A stretch of DNA of 64,000 nt from the NCBI GenBank assembly GCA_947179155.2, contig OX359273.1, positions 13,025,501-13,089,500 on the forward strand, read 5' to 3'. Source of the stretch: Hedera helix (taxonomy: Eukaryota; Streptophyta; Magnoliopsida; Apiales; Araliaceae). Under the pieces are notes generated by a model that did no database searches, was not told the DNA's origin, and saw only the letters and a program-made list of their open reading frames with translations. Within the stretch, counting starts at the first letter, position 1, and every line of letters begins with the position of its first letter. The position numbers were made by a program, and so were the translations under genes. Below are positions 23,121-36,201 of the stretch, in pieces.

Positions 23121-25523
23121 TGTGAGGATCCGAATTTTTGAAATTATTTAATAAAATTTAATAAGAATTTAATTAATAAAATTATCAAGATTGTTTAAAT
23201 TAATTATTATTTTATGTGATTTGATGTATGTAAAGGGATTTATGTGGTAAATTAAAGGTGGTGATGAATTGTGTGAATTTAAAAGAATTGAAAAAATAAA
23301 TAAATTGTTTAGAAACAATTTATGAAGAATAAGAGAAATTTCAGGTAAATGTACTATAATTTGTACAATTAAAATTGTTATGTAAATGCAGAAATTATTA
23401 TTTAATTAAGGTTATGTGGTAATGTGAAATATATGAAATTAGATATGTATATATATATACACAATTGTATATATGTATAAATGTATATGTTTAAGTGATA
23501 ATTATTAATGTTATTAATTATGGAAATTAAGGGATTAATAATTAAATTAATCCAATTTTAAATGAAAAGTGAATGGGGAAGTTAATAAAATTGTAATTAT
23601 TGATTTTAGATTTAATTAAGAATTATGGTGGAAATTTAGAAATTTATTGAGAAGAAATGTAATTATATAAATTATATAATAATAAATTATATGATTTATA
23701 TAAGAAAATTAATGTGATGTATAAAGGAAATTATAATTATATAAATTATATAAGGATAATTATATAATTTATATAAGAGAATTAAATAATGAGGAAGTTA
23801 ATAAATGTAAAATTATTGATTAATTGATAATGATGGAGGAATTTAAGAAATTATTCAAAAAAGGAGAATGTAAATATATAAATTATATAATATTAAATTA
23901 TATAATTTATATATAAAGAAATTAATGTGAAATGTAAAGAAATGAAATTAAATAAGGAAAAGGAAGGTTTTAAGTTATTAAAAATTATATTTATGTATAA
24001 TGGAATTATTATGACTTTTATGAAAAATAATATTTCAGAAATGTGAACATGTTAATGTAACATGTTGTTCAAGTAACGAAGTGAAAAATTATGAAAAATA
24101 ATTTTTATATGTCCTATGAATTATTTTATGAATTTTGGAGGTATAAATTACCTCATATAATTACATGCATGGCGTTATGCGTTTACAAAATTTGTCAAGT
24201 AAAGTACCCAAAAATGGTATAAATATTAATAATAAATTATGTTATGAATTTTAGTAATTTAAAATAAATATTTTATATACATTATATAAAATATTTATTC
24301 ACGAAATGATTACATAAGGTATTAAATTAATTATTTATGCATGAATTGTGGCGTTGGAACTTTCGGGAGAAAACAAAGTCGGTGGAATGGCTTGGATTTT
24401 AAAATTTGGTTAAGTGCATATGGCTATAAAAAGCAAAAAAAAAAAAAGAAAACAAAAGGAATAAGAAAGAAAAGAAATAAGAGAATATAAAGTTTTCTTG
24501 TTCTCTCCCTCTTGCAACCGAACCAACCACCACCAATCGGAAAACCGCCATAGCTACAAGAGAAGAAATTTTGGGACCATCAAGGAGTGTAGAGCAAGTC
24601 TCAAGGAAGGAATTTTAGACTAAGGAAGGTTGATCGAGTTAAGGGTTTGAGCTATCAATTTAAATAATTGGACAACAGGCAAGTTCTTCAGTCCTTTAAT
24701 GTAAATTGTTGCCTGTTATGATATATAAATACTTGTTTAAATGCATATAATTATGCGTTATGTGATCTGTTAATAACATGACAACTATGTGTACTTTGTG
24801 CAATGATGTGGGATATATTGCTATAGTCGAAACACAAGCACATGATGTATGACACACACTGAGCATGTGAAGGTATGTGCTACGTGAAGCATAAACTGTT
24901 GAACTTGCTGAGCTGTTGTGCTCATTACTTTCTTAATAAATATTTTTGCAGGGAAAGACATAAATTTCAAGAATATCGGACTATGATAGGGATAAATTAC
25001 CTAGAAGGTTGGAAACATAATTGGTATATTTTCAACATTATAATTCAATTTGAGAAATTTGTTAATTTTTACTGTGATGAGCTGTATGTATATATATGTT
25101 GAATTTGGAAATGATAAAAGTTCAATTATGAATCGTGATTGTTCAAGATAATTGTTACAATAGAAATTATTATATGTTTGATTACGAATAATGCAATAAG
25201 GAATAATTGTATGAAAATAAATAACTTTATATGTGAGCATTATGATATCGGTAGCAGAAAGAAAAAGTAAATGTTGCGATCCAGGGACTAGGATCCAGAT
25301 GTAAAGATTTTAAATATCCAAATATTTTAATACAATGATTGAATTGAGAAAAAGAAAAATTTATACTAAAAATTTGGTAATTGATGATTTTGAAATTAAA
25401 TAATGGATCAAGTTAGACGATGAAAGATTTATTAACGGACCGAAATTTGGACATAAGACAATTGATGTTTAATAAATACAAGATTTAAGAGAATAAAGTG
25501 GGTCGAATTTCGGGGACGTTACA
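23121..25523 (+). mobile_element. Solo LTR (2,403 bp), TSD GCTAT
   Basis: It starts TGTGAGGATCCG and ends GGGGACGTTACA. GCTAT flanks both sides (23116-23120, 25524-25528). It is inserted in the central gypsy LTR. It contains AT hairpins with arms like TATATAAATTATATAA (about 23640-23945), a TATA-like TATAAAAAG (24423) and the CTTGCTGAGC...GTGCTCA stem (24903-24928) followed by TTTGCAGG. There is no coding sequence. The TGTGAGG...ACGTTACA ends resemble the other gypsy-type LTRs here. Confidence 0.92.
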
Positions 25524-26319
25524 GCTATCCAAACCAATTGCTTTGGTACATACTCTTTTATGCTGAGATGAACAACCTTGAAAAAGGGAAATTACTTTTT
25601 GTTGATGGGTCTGACATGCACGTGCACGGAGACTGAACATTATGCATAATGCAGGGTACTACGAGACTAATCACCCATGTACTTATTTTAATTGAGGATT
25701 CTCAGTTAATCGTTGTTAATCCTCATACGGGTTCAATGATCCTTAGTGGTCATTCAGTAATAAATGACACTCATGCTTTAAAAGTTCTAGATTCCTCTTT
25801 ACTAGATACATAATGATTGGTTATTCTTAACTTACTTTGATTTTGCATTCTTTAGATTCGAAACCTTGATATATTAATCGTTAACGATTCATTGACTGAC
25901 ATCATGTCCATCAAAAGCTATTGCACTTTTTATGTTTATAAACCCTTAAAGATAATTATTGATTACTGCTTGCTGAGCAAACTCGTTGTTTATACTTGCT
26001 TTATAACCCCATTTATAGTTGAGATCGAGGAGGTCGGTAGCTCTGGTAAAGATGAAGGAAAGGCTAAGACAATAGAGAATTGAAGTGAAAATTAGAATTT
26101 GAGATGTTTACAAATGTTATGAATCCTTATGATCTTTTGTATTAGTTTAGTGATGTAATGTAAAGGTCATTGGAACCTGGAAACTTATGTAAGTCTTAAG
26201 TAATGTATTATTTATATATTTATGTTATTATGTAACTAATGAGTAGATATATGTGATGTATAGTTTGTATCACGGACACTGAATTTGAGGTATAAGTACC
26301 CGAATTTGGAGGTGTAACA
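25524..26319 (+). mobile_element. Gypsy central LTR, terminal segment
   Basis: This continues the central LTR after the TSD of the solo LTR. It carries TGAGCAAACTCGTTG (the stem seen intact at 51258 is damaged here) and ends GGAGGTGTAACA at 26319, followed by the copy II PBS. Confidence 0.9.
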
Positions 26320-26340
26320 AGTTAGTATCAGAGCTGTAGG
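26320..26340 (+). promoter_or_regulatory. Gypsy copy II primer-binding site
   Basis: AGTTAGTATCAGAGCTGTAGG, one base different from the initiator-Met core TGGTATCAGAGC. Confidence 0.8.
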
Positions 26341-26599
26341 CTATAAACCCTAGGTCAGATAAAATCTTAGGATATAACCTTAGAAAATATAAGGAAGTAG
26401 AGATTAATGAACTCACGATGAGTCCAGGTGATGAATTGTGGAAATTCATTAATGACAGAAGCATTAATATAAGGGAATATAAAGTGATGAAAGATAATAG
26501 TAGTTATATTATATAATGAGATGGTACTTAAGTTAGCTACTCCGACGGATACATTTATTAAGAAGTACTGAGATAGTTTATTTTATGATTGTGAATGTA

Positions 26600-26969
26600 G
26601 GATGTCAAGGGGAGGCAAACTTATAAGTGTTCTAGAAATCGAGGAAGAGTTGCCCGTGGCACCCAGGAAGGAAGTAATAGTTATAATAGAAAGCAAAACC
26701 GAAGAAATCACGTATGATTCGGAAATGAAAGAAGGCTTCTTTGAGATGTGGGCGTGTATGAATAAACTAGTAACCTAGAAATCTGAGTTGGGTGATAAGA
26801 TATAGAAATTGGAGGCAAAATTTCTAGATCTTCAGGCTAGTAATTAGTATGCGCGGATACACTGGGAAGAGCCAATTAGGATGAGATTGAGGGATGAAAA
26901 GCAAGCGAAAGGCTAGAGGGAAGAGCTAAGGAAAAAGAAAGGGTAGCAAGATAGTTTAATGAAATGATG

Positions 26970-27021
<52 letters not shown>

Positions 27022-27158
27022 TGTAAGGAAGGGTATGATGAGAGAAGAAAGAAGTGATGTAAATCCTAACTTTTTATTAATATATGGGATATGACCTTTA
27101 TAAACCCCAGCTTTTGCTACAATACAAGGGTCTATAAGACCAATAGTAAGATTCTATA
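26600..27158 (+). pseudogene. Gypsy copy II gag N-terminal region, decayed
   Basis: ATGTCAAGGGGAGGCAAAC at 26600 aligns with the copy I start at 14698. Relative to copy I, about 60 bp are deleted near 26705. A stop (AACCTAGAAATC) and the shared TAG in GATAAGATATAG follow. A TA repeat of about 48 bp (26972-27019) stands where copy I has a shorter one. Confidence 0.6.
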
Positions 27159-27163
27159 ATATG

Positions 27164-28362
27164 TGTGATAGGCATATTTTATATATATTTATTTCCCTTA
27201 AAAATATATTTATTTGTTAATTTTATATTAAATGGATTCATTTTTGGTGAATAGGTGCTGTGAAATTCAAAAGCTCAAATTATGCATCACATTGCAGGTT
27301 TAATTCTTTAATGATGGATTTACCATGAGGGTCCCACGAGAGTTCCAAGAGTTGAGGATTATAATATGGGTTTCACTCTGCAATAGGGATAAATAATAAG
27401 GATAAGGAAGAAAAAGGGTTGAGGAGATTCACAGAACTCCAATAACAGTGTTATAAAATGTATCATATCAGGCCATCGCAAGAGAAAGAAAAGAAATCCA
27501 GCCAACATCATATCATCACCAAAGCAGCAACACCATTAGGACAACACAACACTAAAGCAATGAAGGAGCAAAAGGCTTTTGAATCACCAACCAAGCAATG
27601 CACGAAAATTGTGGAAGGAAAAAAACATAGCAAAGCAAAATTGCAGAAACATTGCATCATGTCGGTTTATTACTTAATCCTTGCTGTAGTTTTTAATATG
27701 TGTTGCTAAATTATTTCTAAGGTGTAGGATGAAACGTTATTAATTATGTAATGTTTTGAAATTTATTATAAACTCTCAAATTGGTTTAATTGTTAATAAT
27801 TTTTATTATTTGGTTGATTTAAGTTAAATTGTTTCATTCATAATATCTCGTATTTTGAATAGTTTCAATTAATTTAATTTAATCCGAGTTGCGTTTTAAA
27901 TAAGAACTGAGATTATTTGTTTTTCAAAATATTGGATACATATAATTCTTTGGTCTTATATATTTAACCTTGAAAATAAGAATTTACAATACGAAATATT
28001 TTTATGAACTTAAATGAATAATCTTGAGAAAGCATTAAATTGATTTTCAAAGTGCTACTCCTAATTAATAGTAAATTGTAAGACGTACATAGTTAATATT
28101 GTGGATTCCGAACCTCAAAACTTTTCTTTCATATATTAATGGTTTATTTATTTAATTAGGTTTGATTCTCATTACATGTTTACTTAGTTTTAATTTTAAC
28201 GATTTTAGCAATCACTTTTTGGTAACTAGATTAGGATTGAATATAATTTAGATTTAATTAATTTTTCAATAATCCTCGTGGGATCGACCTCATACTTCGC
28301 ATAAAACTATTTTACAATAGATTCGTGCATTTGTTAGTATTTTACAAAATTTAAGCACAACA
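27164..28362 (+). mobile_element. Solo LTR (1,199 bp), TSD ATATG
   Basis: It starts TGTGATAGGCAT and ends AAGCACAACA. ATATG lies on both sides (27159-27163, 28363-28367), and copy I gives the empty site (ATAATATGTGCAAACC at 15305). Near its end it has CTCGTGGGATCGACCTCATAC, wording common at the 3' end of plant LTRs. An 83-codon frame at 27458-27709 has no recognisable domain and I take it as chance. Superfamily undetermined. Confidence 0.9.
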
Positions 28363-28367
28363 ATATG

Positions 28368-29048
28368 CAAACCATGTATTCGTGAGAAGCATATTAATGT
28401 AAAATGATTATTAAATGTGCGTTGTGATTGTTGAATTCCTAGAAGGAGAAGACAACAATAGAATGAAACACTTATAAAGAAAGATCATAGAACGATCATA
28501 ATAGATTGTAAGGTAACAGTAAAGCCATCAAACATATGAAAGAGAAATGTGAACAGAGAAATGTGAACAATAAGTCATGAATGTGGAAAATAAGTGAAAG
28601 GGGTATAAGAATGATATAACATTAAGCAATATTTTGTATGTGACTAAGTTTTTAGCACTAATGATACATACTTAAAAATGATTAAGGAGGTAAGGATACC
28701 ATTCTTTTTTGTGATAAATAGAGATGTCGAGAGGAGAACCTCGAGAAAAGGGATACATCAAATAGCAGAAAATGAAAATACAGAGTTGGATCTAGATCTC
28801 TCGTCACGATTGATGAATTCAATAGTGAATGCTTTCGAGGGAGCAGACGCTGAATTTTGAAGAAACCAAACAGAGATTAATAACTTCACACGGGAAGTCA
28901 CTCAAGTCACAAAAAAGAGGAATTCGTTCTTTGAAGAAAAGGTCCGCCGGGCATAAGGAAGTAGTAGCGAGGGCAGTAGAAACCTTAAAAGGGAATGCAA
29001 TAAAGATAATAGGTGTGGTGGAAAGTCAAAGAAGAAAAATATAGAGGC
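28368..29048 (+). pseudogene. Gypsy copy II gag middle region
   Basis: This aligns with copy I from about 15310. Short open pieces: 28678-28860 (IAENENTELDLDLSSRLMNS) and 28829-29044 (a Lys/Glu-rich, probably helical stretch) in different frames. The 28860 stop is shared in position with TTTTGAGAAAG in copy I. No retrotransposon gag core is recognised. Confidence 0.55.
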
Positions 29049-29049
29049 A

Positions 29050-29590
29050 TGAGTGATTTGTGAAAAGAACTATTTAGGGGGCTGTTTAAAAGGGAAAGGC
29101 AGGTGTTATAATTGCGAACATCAAGGGCATATCTCTCCTAATTGTCCTTACCCAAAGCAGAATATAAAAGGATATTATGGGTGTAGAGCATTAGACCATT
29201 TGGTAAAGAATTGTCCCAAAGAAAAGAAGATGACCGAAAGGGAAAATGAGGATTTAAATCATTGTCGCCAAGAGAAGAAGAATGGGAGGAGTGAATGAGA
29301 TGAGCAAAAGGGGAGTGGTGGAGGAAGTAATTCAAATAAAAGGAAATGGAATAACATCAGTAGTGTTAGCAATGAATGAGGAGATTTGAAATGGAAACGA
29401 GGAACCTATGGTGTTTGTGGGAAGGATCATTCAAGGGGATGCTTGAAAGGAAAGAACATCTATTACAACTACGGGAAAAGAGGACACATCTTCCCCAATT
29501 GCATAAATTCGAAGAAGAAAAAAGGTTTTACTTGTGGATCAATAGACCATTAAATTAAGGAATGTATAAAGAAGGCAGCTGAGAGAAAAA
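29050..29590 (+). pseudogene. Gypsy copy II gag zinc-knuckle region (two triplets)
   Basis: The same six-knuckle plan as copy I. CYNCEHQGHISPNC is a fully intact CX2CX4HX4C knuckle; YYGCRALDHLVKNC has lost its first cysteine. In the second triplet (another frame) VCGKDHSRGC and YYNYGKRGHIFPNC have lost ligands, and a third, CGSIDH followed by a stop, remains. Frames change near 29300-29400. Confidence 0.75.
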
Positions 29591-29649
29591 GTGGAAACCA
29601 AGGAGGTAATAACAACAAGAAGTGAAAAATTGTTAAACCAACCCAACTA

Positions 29650-29830
29650 AACCGACCAACTGCCCAATATGCAGGAGGCGATAACATCAAAATACACGTT
29701 GTTAATATAAGGGAACCTATGTTTTCTGTAACTTCTAAATTTAGAAGTTGCTGATAAGGGAGTAATTTCTGTAGAGTATGTACATAGAATTGTTTTGTTA
29801 ATATAAAGGAACCTATGTTATGTTAATCCT
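29650..29830 (+). pseudogene. Gypsy copy II protease scar with templated filler
   Basis: Where copy I has the protease active-site region, copy II has a deletion. At the junction stands TTGTTAATATAAGGGAACC (29699 on), nearly identical to TTGTTAATATAAAGGAACC found about 100 bp downstream (29795 on). This looks like filler copied from nearby sequence during break repair. Confidence 0.6.
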
Positions 29831-30041
29831 AATAAAGTGGTAATGTTGATGCGATGTTAGAGATAGACTAGCAATTGAATGCCAGAGAAAAAGTGTAAAC
29901 CTTCAGAACCCGAATCGGTCTAAGTTAATATTTTTTGATAACACATTGCCAAGACAGTCTTATTAACTAACAATGATGCAGGCTAAGAAGTTGTAGAGAG
30001 AAAGATGCGTAGACTATTATGCCCATGTTGTAGATACCAAA

Positions 30042-30960
30042 AAAGTGGTAGCGGAGATGAATAAAATACACATAGTAAAAGAATTCTCAAACGAGATATC
30101 AGATCTTCCATCGGATAGAGAAATCGAGTTTGTGATAGATTTTGTGCCAGGAACAACACCGACTACTAAGGCTTCGTATCGCATGGCACCGATGGGAATA
30201 AAAGAACTAATGATTCAATTGGAAAAACTGTCGGATAAGAGTTGCATTCAGCCAAACGTGTCTCCATTGGGAGCACCAAATTTTTTCGTAAAGAAGAAAT
30301 ATGGGTCATTGTGATTATGCATAGATTACAGATAATTGAATAAGATCACACTCAAGAGTAAGTATCCCTACCCAGAGTTGACGAGCTTTTCAACCTATTT
30401 AACGGAGCAAGGCACTTTTCAAAGATAGATCTGTGAACAGATTACCATCAGTTAAAGGTGAGAAAGAAAGATATGCCTAAGACGACCTTTAGAACATGAT
30501 ATGGACGTTACATACTTTTTATAATGTCATTCACATTAATGAACATACTAGCAGCATTCATTGACTTAATGAACTATTTATTTAAGCCATATTTGGATAC
30601 GTTTGTCATGATTTTCAACAATTATATTTTAATGCACTCCAAACCTAGGAGGAACATGCAGAACATTTAAGATTAGTGTAAAAGACGTTGAGAAGGGAGA
30701 AGCTATATGCAAAGTTTTCAAAATGAGGATTTTGGATGGAGACATAATCTAATTTTTGGGGCATTCGATTGGTAAAAAAGGAATATCAATGGACCCTGCA
30801 AAAGTGGAAGTCGTAATCAATTGGGAAGAGTCAAGTCTCTGACAGAGGTGCGAAGTTTTATGGGTTAATGGGGTATTATCGGAGATACATTCTAGATTTT
30901 TCCTAAGATAGGAACCCCATTAACTAATTTAACAAGAAAAATATTAAAATTCGTTTAGAC
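30042..30960 (+). pseudogene. Gypsy copy II reverse transcriptase, dead
   Basis: The N-terminal part is open (30045-30314: DLPSDREIEFVIDFVPG, SYRMAPMGIKELM, NVSPLGAPNFFVKKK). It stops before the LCIDY block (TCATTGTGATTATGC). Later blocks are LKSKYP, LTRDL-like FSKIDL, the shared TGA before YGRYI, and the shared TGA after KFSK (30723). The YXDD region reads VMIFNNYILM, so the catalytic DD pair is lost. By-eye divergence from copy I is roughly 10-15%. Confidence 0.88.
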
Positions 30961-31009
30961 GGATAATTGCGAGGAAAGATTTTAAGGACTGAAGAAGAAT
31001 TCAAGTGAG

Positions 31010-31375
31010 GCACCCGTGTTGTCTTTATAAAAAAATACAGGGGAATTCATGGTGTATAATAATGTGTCACATAAAGGGCTTGAGTATGTATTAATGCATG
31101 ACAACAAAGTTATCACGTACTCATCACGACAATTGAAAGACTATGAGAAGGGGTATCCGACCAATGATTTAGAGTTAGAGGTGGTGGTGTTTGCTTTAAA
31201 GATTTGGAGACATTATTTGTATGAGTAGAAATATAAGTTATATATAGACCACAAGACTCTGAAATATTTATTCATACAGAAGGAACTAAACATGAGACAT
31301 GATTGTGAGGTTTTGTATGATCTAGGAAAGGTGAAATTGTAGCGGATGCTTTGAGATGAAAAAGGAAGGAAAAGT
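31010..31375 (+). pseudogene. Gypsy copy II RNase H, dead
   Basis: The frame reads FMVYNNVSHKGLEYVLMH (catalytic D changed to N), NDLELEVVVFALKIWRHYLY followed by a TAG stop, then LYIDHKTLKYLF (this D is retained, unlike copy I). About 45 bp corresponding to the RRWLEFIKDY segment are deleted, and the last block is frameshifted. Confidence 0.8.
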
Positions 31376-31380
31376 TATCA

Positions 31381-31755
31381 ATGTTAATAGTTCAGGAGAA
31401 GTTAATTGAGGAAATAGATAGGATGGAAATAGAAGTGGGGGGACCAAAGGAGTTAGGAAAGAAGTTGTTTATGATGGAAGTTCGGCTTACATTGTTGGAT
31501 AAGATAAAGGAGGCGCAAGAAAAGGATGAGAAGTGTGAGAGGATAAAGAGAAGGATAACAGAAAATAACGAGGAAAAGTTTAAGGTGTATAAGGAAGAAA
31601 TACTAAGGTTTGAAGGAGGAATATGAGTTCCGGCAGTGATGGAATTAAAGGAGAAAAGTTCTATATAAAGCACATAATTCAACTTATTCGGTTCACCCAA
31701 GGAGCCTAAAGATGTACCCAATATGAAACGAGAAGTTGTTGAGTGTGTCAGTAGA
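31381..31755 (+). pseudogene. Gypsy copy II integrase, part 1 (connection and HHCC region)
   Basis: Aligns with copy I 18458-18833. The 81-codon frame at 31381-31626 (LIEEIDRMEIEVGGPKELGK) covers the linker between RNase H and integrase. The HHCC zinc region follows with frameshifts and is cut by the solo LTR at 31756. Confidence 0.7.
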
Positions 31756-33228
31756 TGATAAGTAGATTTTTATATCTATTTATTAGGTTTTTTATGCTTA
31801 ATTATTTGTAAGTTTTTAAGTATTTTTAGTATATTAGGTAATTTATTTAATTTTATGCATTTTTATTATTTTTATGTTATTTTTTGTTTATTTTTAATTT
31901 CATTTTGTAGGGCAAAGGAATAAAATAAGGCTTTAATGGCATAATTGTAATTTTGGAGATGACGAATTTGGCACCATCCGCGCCTGAGGTTAAACGAAGC
32001 AGCAAATGAGCCGCATGACGCCATTTAAGCCTTTAAGATTCAACAAGTAGTCGTGCCATATGCGAGATTCAGCTGAATAAGTGAATTACAGCGTTATGCG
32101 CAGATGAGATTCAATGAAAAATAAAAAAGCACATGGATGCGCCAGGAGATTGTTCAAGCTTGTTTCTTCATATTCCTTTCATGTTCGCGGGCCCCACAGC
32201 TTTGATTGGTTTCAACATATTGCTTTGTTATTTTCGTGGGGTTCCAGTAGTGCATTAAGAAAAGGGATTATTAAAGGATGCAATTTCAATTTGGAAAAGG
32301 AAGAAAATAGGATTTTAGTTATTAATTTATTGTAATTAGTATTCTAATTCCTAATATAGTTTGGGTAAATTATGTAGCATATAAATAGGTGCTTTGAGAC
32401 ACAATTAGGAGTATTCTCTTGTACACAATTTTTATTTCTTCTATTATGAGTTGCTAAATTTGTGTTCTTGGCTTAAGTAATTGAAGTCATCAAGATTAAT
32501 ACATTGTGAGATCTAATTTATTTTAATTGTTAAATTTATATTTTGAGTATTGGATATTCTTTTGTGTTTATTTATATGATTGATTCGTTTAATTGCTAGT
32601 AGACCTACTAGTTTATTATTCAGATTAATCTACTGCTAAATTAAATATCAAATTCGTAATTGTTTGGTCACTTTAATTTATGAAACAACTAATATTAATA
32701 ATTGTTTTGCATGTCAAAAGATTATTATATCTTAGAAAGAATATCCATCTAAATTAAATGCAACCACTTATGCTTGTGTTATTTAGTTTAACGATCTCTC
32801 TATTTCTTAAAGCTGCTACTAGGTTAAATTTTTAGCACTTGTCTGAGATTATTTAATAATAAGGGTTATTTAGATCGCTTGTTTCTACTTAATTATAAAT
32901 AAGGAGAGACAGAGAAAATTATTCACATTGGATTAATTATTCCACATTAAATATTTAAAATATTAATCGATTTACTCTTGCAATAATGATCAGTTGTAAA
33001 ATCTTGATGGCAGATGTTAACTTAAACAAAGATTTTTTCTTATGATTTATTTCATTAAAAATTCTTGCATATTTGTTTTATTTTAGTTAAGGTTATTTAA
33101 ATTATTTTTTTAATTTAAAAACCCCACAATTTTGCTTTATAAAATATAAAATATAAAATTAAATTTATCACTCTCTGAGGGATTGACACTTACTTACACT
33201 ACTATTGAGTGCCTGCGACAACACACCA
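31756..33228 (+). mobile_element. Solo LTR (1,473 bp), TSD GTAGA
   Basis: It starts TGATAAGTAGATTTTT and ends GACAACACACCA. GTAGA is duplicated (31751-31755, 33229-33233), and copy I shows the empty site (GTCAATAGATGTTTAACC). A TATA box at 32380-32387 is followed about 40 bp later by GTACACAATTTTTA. The end contains CTCTGAGGGATTGACACTTAC. A 73-codon frame at 32114-32335 has no known domain. Superfamily undetermined. Confidence 0.9.
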
Positions 33229-33233
33229 GTAGA

Positions 33234-33466
33234 TGTTTAACCTAGTAGAGAGTCAAAGTGGAGCATTAGAGGTCTAACAAACTACTACAACCATTGAAAA
33301 TTCCAAAATGAAAGTTGGAGCACATCATGTTGGACTTCGAAGTAGGACTTCTAGATACATAGAAAGACTGCAACACGATATGGATTATTGTGGACAGCCT
33401 GATGAAGTCAGCACACTTTTTGTCGATAAAGGTTCGATTTAATCTGAATCAGTTGACGAAATTATA
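33234..33466 (+). pseudogene. Gypsy copy II integrase, part 2
   Basis: This continues from the HHCC end through the first catalytic-D block (CTGCAACACGATATGGATTA; TGGACAGCCTGATGAAGTC) and stops at the reverse solo LTR inserted at TTATA. Diverged and frameshifted compared with copy I 18838-19075. Confidence 0.8.
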
Positions 33467-34539
33467 TGTGATGACCCTAAATTCGAGTCCCTTGAACCTC
33501 GGATCTAGTTCATTACTGTACAACCTTTTCATTATTGTTCATGACTTACAACAATAGTATAATTGCTAAATAATCATTTATTTAAAATTTTACAACATCT
33601 CTTTTTATTCCAGAATCGCAATCTTTTCAAATTCTTAATATGTCTGAATATCATACATGATACAACATTCTATTATAATTAATTTGAGTATTTAAACACG
33701 CACAATATACACTAACCATTTATTTAATTACACAATTAGTTTACCTATCCTAACCGGACTCATAACTAAAACAATCACTTAAACTTTTGGTGAAAGTAAT
33801 ACGCATTCCTGATCTTTGATCTTCAACTAAATCTTCGAATATCTTGCAATTATCTGAAAATGTTTAATTTATAGCAAGAGTGAGCACGTTGGTTCAGCAA
33901 GTTTAACAGTTACACATAACACACTGCACGCTTCACATATTAAACATACATTGCATTTTATACGTACATCATGCTTTTAATTTTATTAATGTTTCATACT
34001 TCTTATGCATCGCATATAATACATAACTAACATCTATCAAGTCATGCTTCATATTCTGTACATACTTCACATATAATCATACTTCATGCTTTTCACATAT
34101 CACAAAATATCATCAATATATATTTATATCAATAATTTAATATAACATTGTTGCATAACAATACACAAATGAGCAAATTCTAAAAAACTTGTCTGGTTCG
34201 TTTCTATAGTTTATGCTTATTTTTCGTCTTTCGTTCAACCTACAATTTATATATGAAATTGACATCATCATTAGTTAAAATAACAATTACTTAGTCTTTA
34301 TATAAGACTCTAACTTCAAATTATTAACTCTTAAGATGTCCGACAAACGAACCCTTAAGTTCCGGACAAAAACCCTAGCCCAAATACAGTTTGGAGATAT
34401 CGGGTACGCTTAACCAACTTACGCCTTCACTACACGTTCTTCATACGACCCACTTTTAATAAGTTGTCTAAATTAGTCACAAATGGACTATTTACATCGG
34501 TTTAATTCAATTAACTTTCTTCTTTTACATAACATAATG

Positions 34540-34930
34540 ATTTAGACATTTAATAATGTACTAAATACCTCAAAATATTATCTACATTTGATAATATTCA
34601 ACTATATTCAAATATTATTAACCATTTAATAATATTTTACTCACTTATTAATATTATTAACCATTTAATAATATTTTTATCTCTTACTAATATTATTAAC
34701 CATTTAATAATATATAATCATTTATTAATATTATTATCTATTTAATAATATTTTAATCTCTTACTAATATGATTAACTATTTAATAATATTTTAATCACT
34801 TATTAACTATGTAATGATATTTTAATCATTTACAAATGGTATTAATCATTTTAACAATCTTTTAATCACATACTAATATTATTCACCATTTAATAATATT
34901 TTAATATTATTCAAACAATATCAATTGTTA
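34540..34930. repeat. AT hairpin repeats in the minus-strand LTR
   Basis: Repeats of AACCATTTAATAATATTTTA with TTATTAATATTATT, the reverse complement of the 39-bp unit at 61484-61945. Fewer and more diverged units (about eight). Confidence 0.8.
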
Positions 34931-36180
34931 ACTTTTTAATTGTGTTAACTTTAGTCTATATTTTAAACATTTAGATATCATTTATTCATTAATAGACTCC
35001 ATATATATTGGTTTAGTATTCAAACACATTCATTTTATACTTATTTCAACTTAATTTTGCAAAGAAAACTCGACCTGGATCGACCCGACCCAACCCGGAT
35101 AGCAAAAACAGGTTCTAGGCAGTGTGTTTGACCGCTTCGGCGGTGGTACAAAAATTTGAAACCCTAATTTGGGGACTACCCGACTCTCCTTCACTAAAAC
35201 TACCATAACTTCTTCATTTTAAAATATTTTGGGGTGATTCTTGAGTCCATACTCATTAGAATTTCCCCCTCTACAACTTCTCTTTAGATCACAATTCTAA
35301 ATTCCAAACATAACTAGACTAAAAACTACTCACAAGGATAAAGTGAAATGTAACTTCACAAATCCTTGATTTTATTGGTTCAAACTTGAACAAAATAACA
35401 TCTACACATCCATATGACCCCAACTCAGTGTTGTTGTCTTCCTAACTTCTTGTTTTACAACATTTCATGGTTTGATCATATTTTGAAAACATTTTGATAA
35501 GAAATTTAAGATTGAACCATCTAGGGTTTTATCGGTAAATCACTATATGGATTTTTCTTCCTTTATTTTCGTAACACACATACCAATACATTATTTAAAC
35601 ATATCAAACCATGAATATACATATATAACATAGTTTAAGATTTCTAGACCATCAAAATAACTTTTGATCTGTTAAAAATATATTTTAACCATTTAAAACC
35701 TATTTAGACTACAAAAATGAACTTAGGAAGAGTTAAAACACTTTTTAACCTTATGGACTTGTGTCCTATTCTTCTTCTCCTTCCAAAGCAAGATATGATG
35801 CCATAAGTCCTACACCAAGCTTCTTTTCTAGCAATTTCCTTAGTAAATCCTCAACACACAAATGTATTCTCTCTTTTCTCTCTTATGTTATAGCAATTGC
35901 CAAGCAAACATAACCTATGAGTGGAGCACTCTATATATAGAGTCTCCTTAATCACCATCAACTTTTCTTAATCAACTAACATAGTCAAATTAGGAGCAAA
36001 GCTAGGTTTACTATTGCCTTAATTGACTAGATGATTGACCTCCATCAATTTAGTTTACAAGTTATTAGTTGTGTAACTTAAAAGCAATACAAATGCAACA
36101 AGCCACCCATGTAGGGCCCCTCCCCAAGTAGCCGACAAAATGACCTTTTTGACTTTAATTTTTATTTATTTTTATAGCTT

Positions 36181-36201
36181 TTATACACACACACACACAC
36201 A

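Noticed and set aside
27458..27709. 83-codon frame, Lys-rich with a hydrophobic end
   Set aside because: It lies wholly inside the solo LTR at 27164-28362, has no recognisable domain and no conserved partner in the window.
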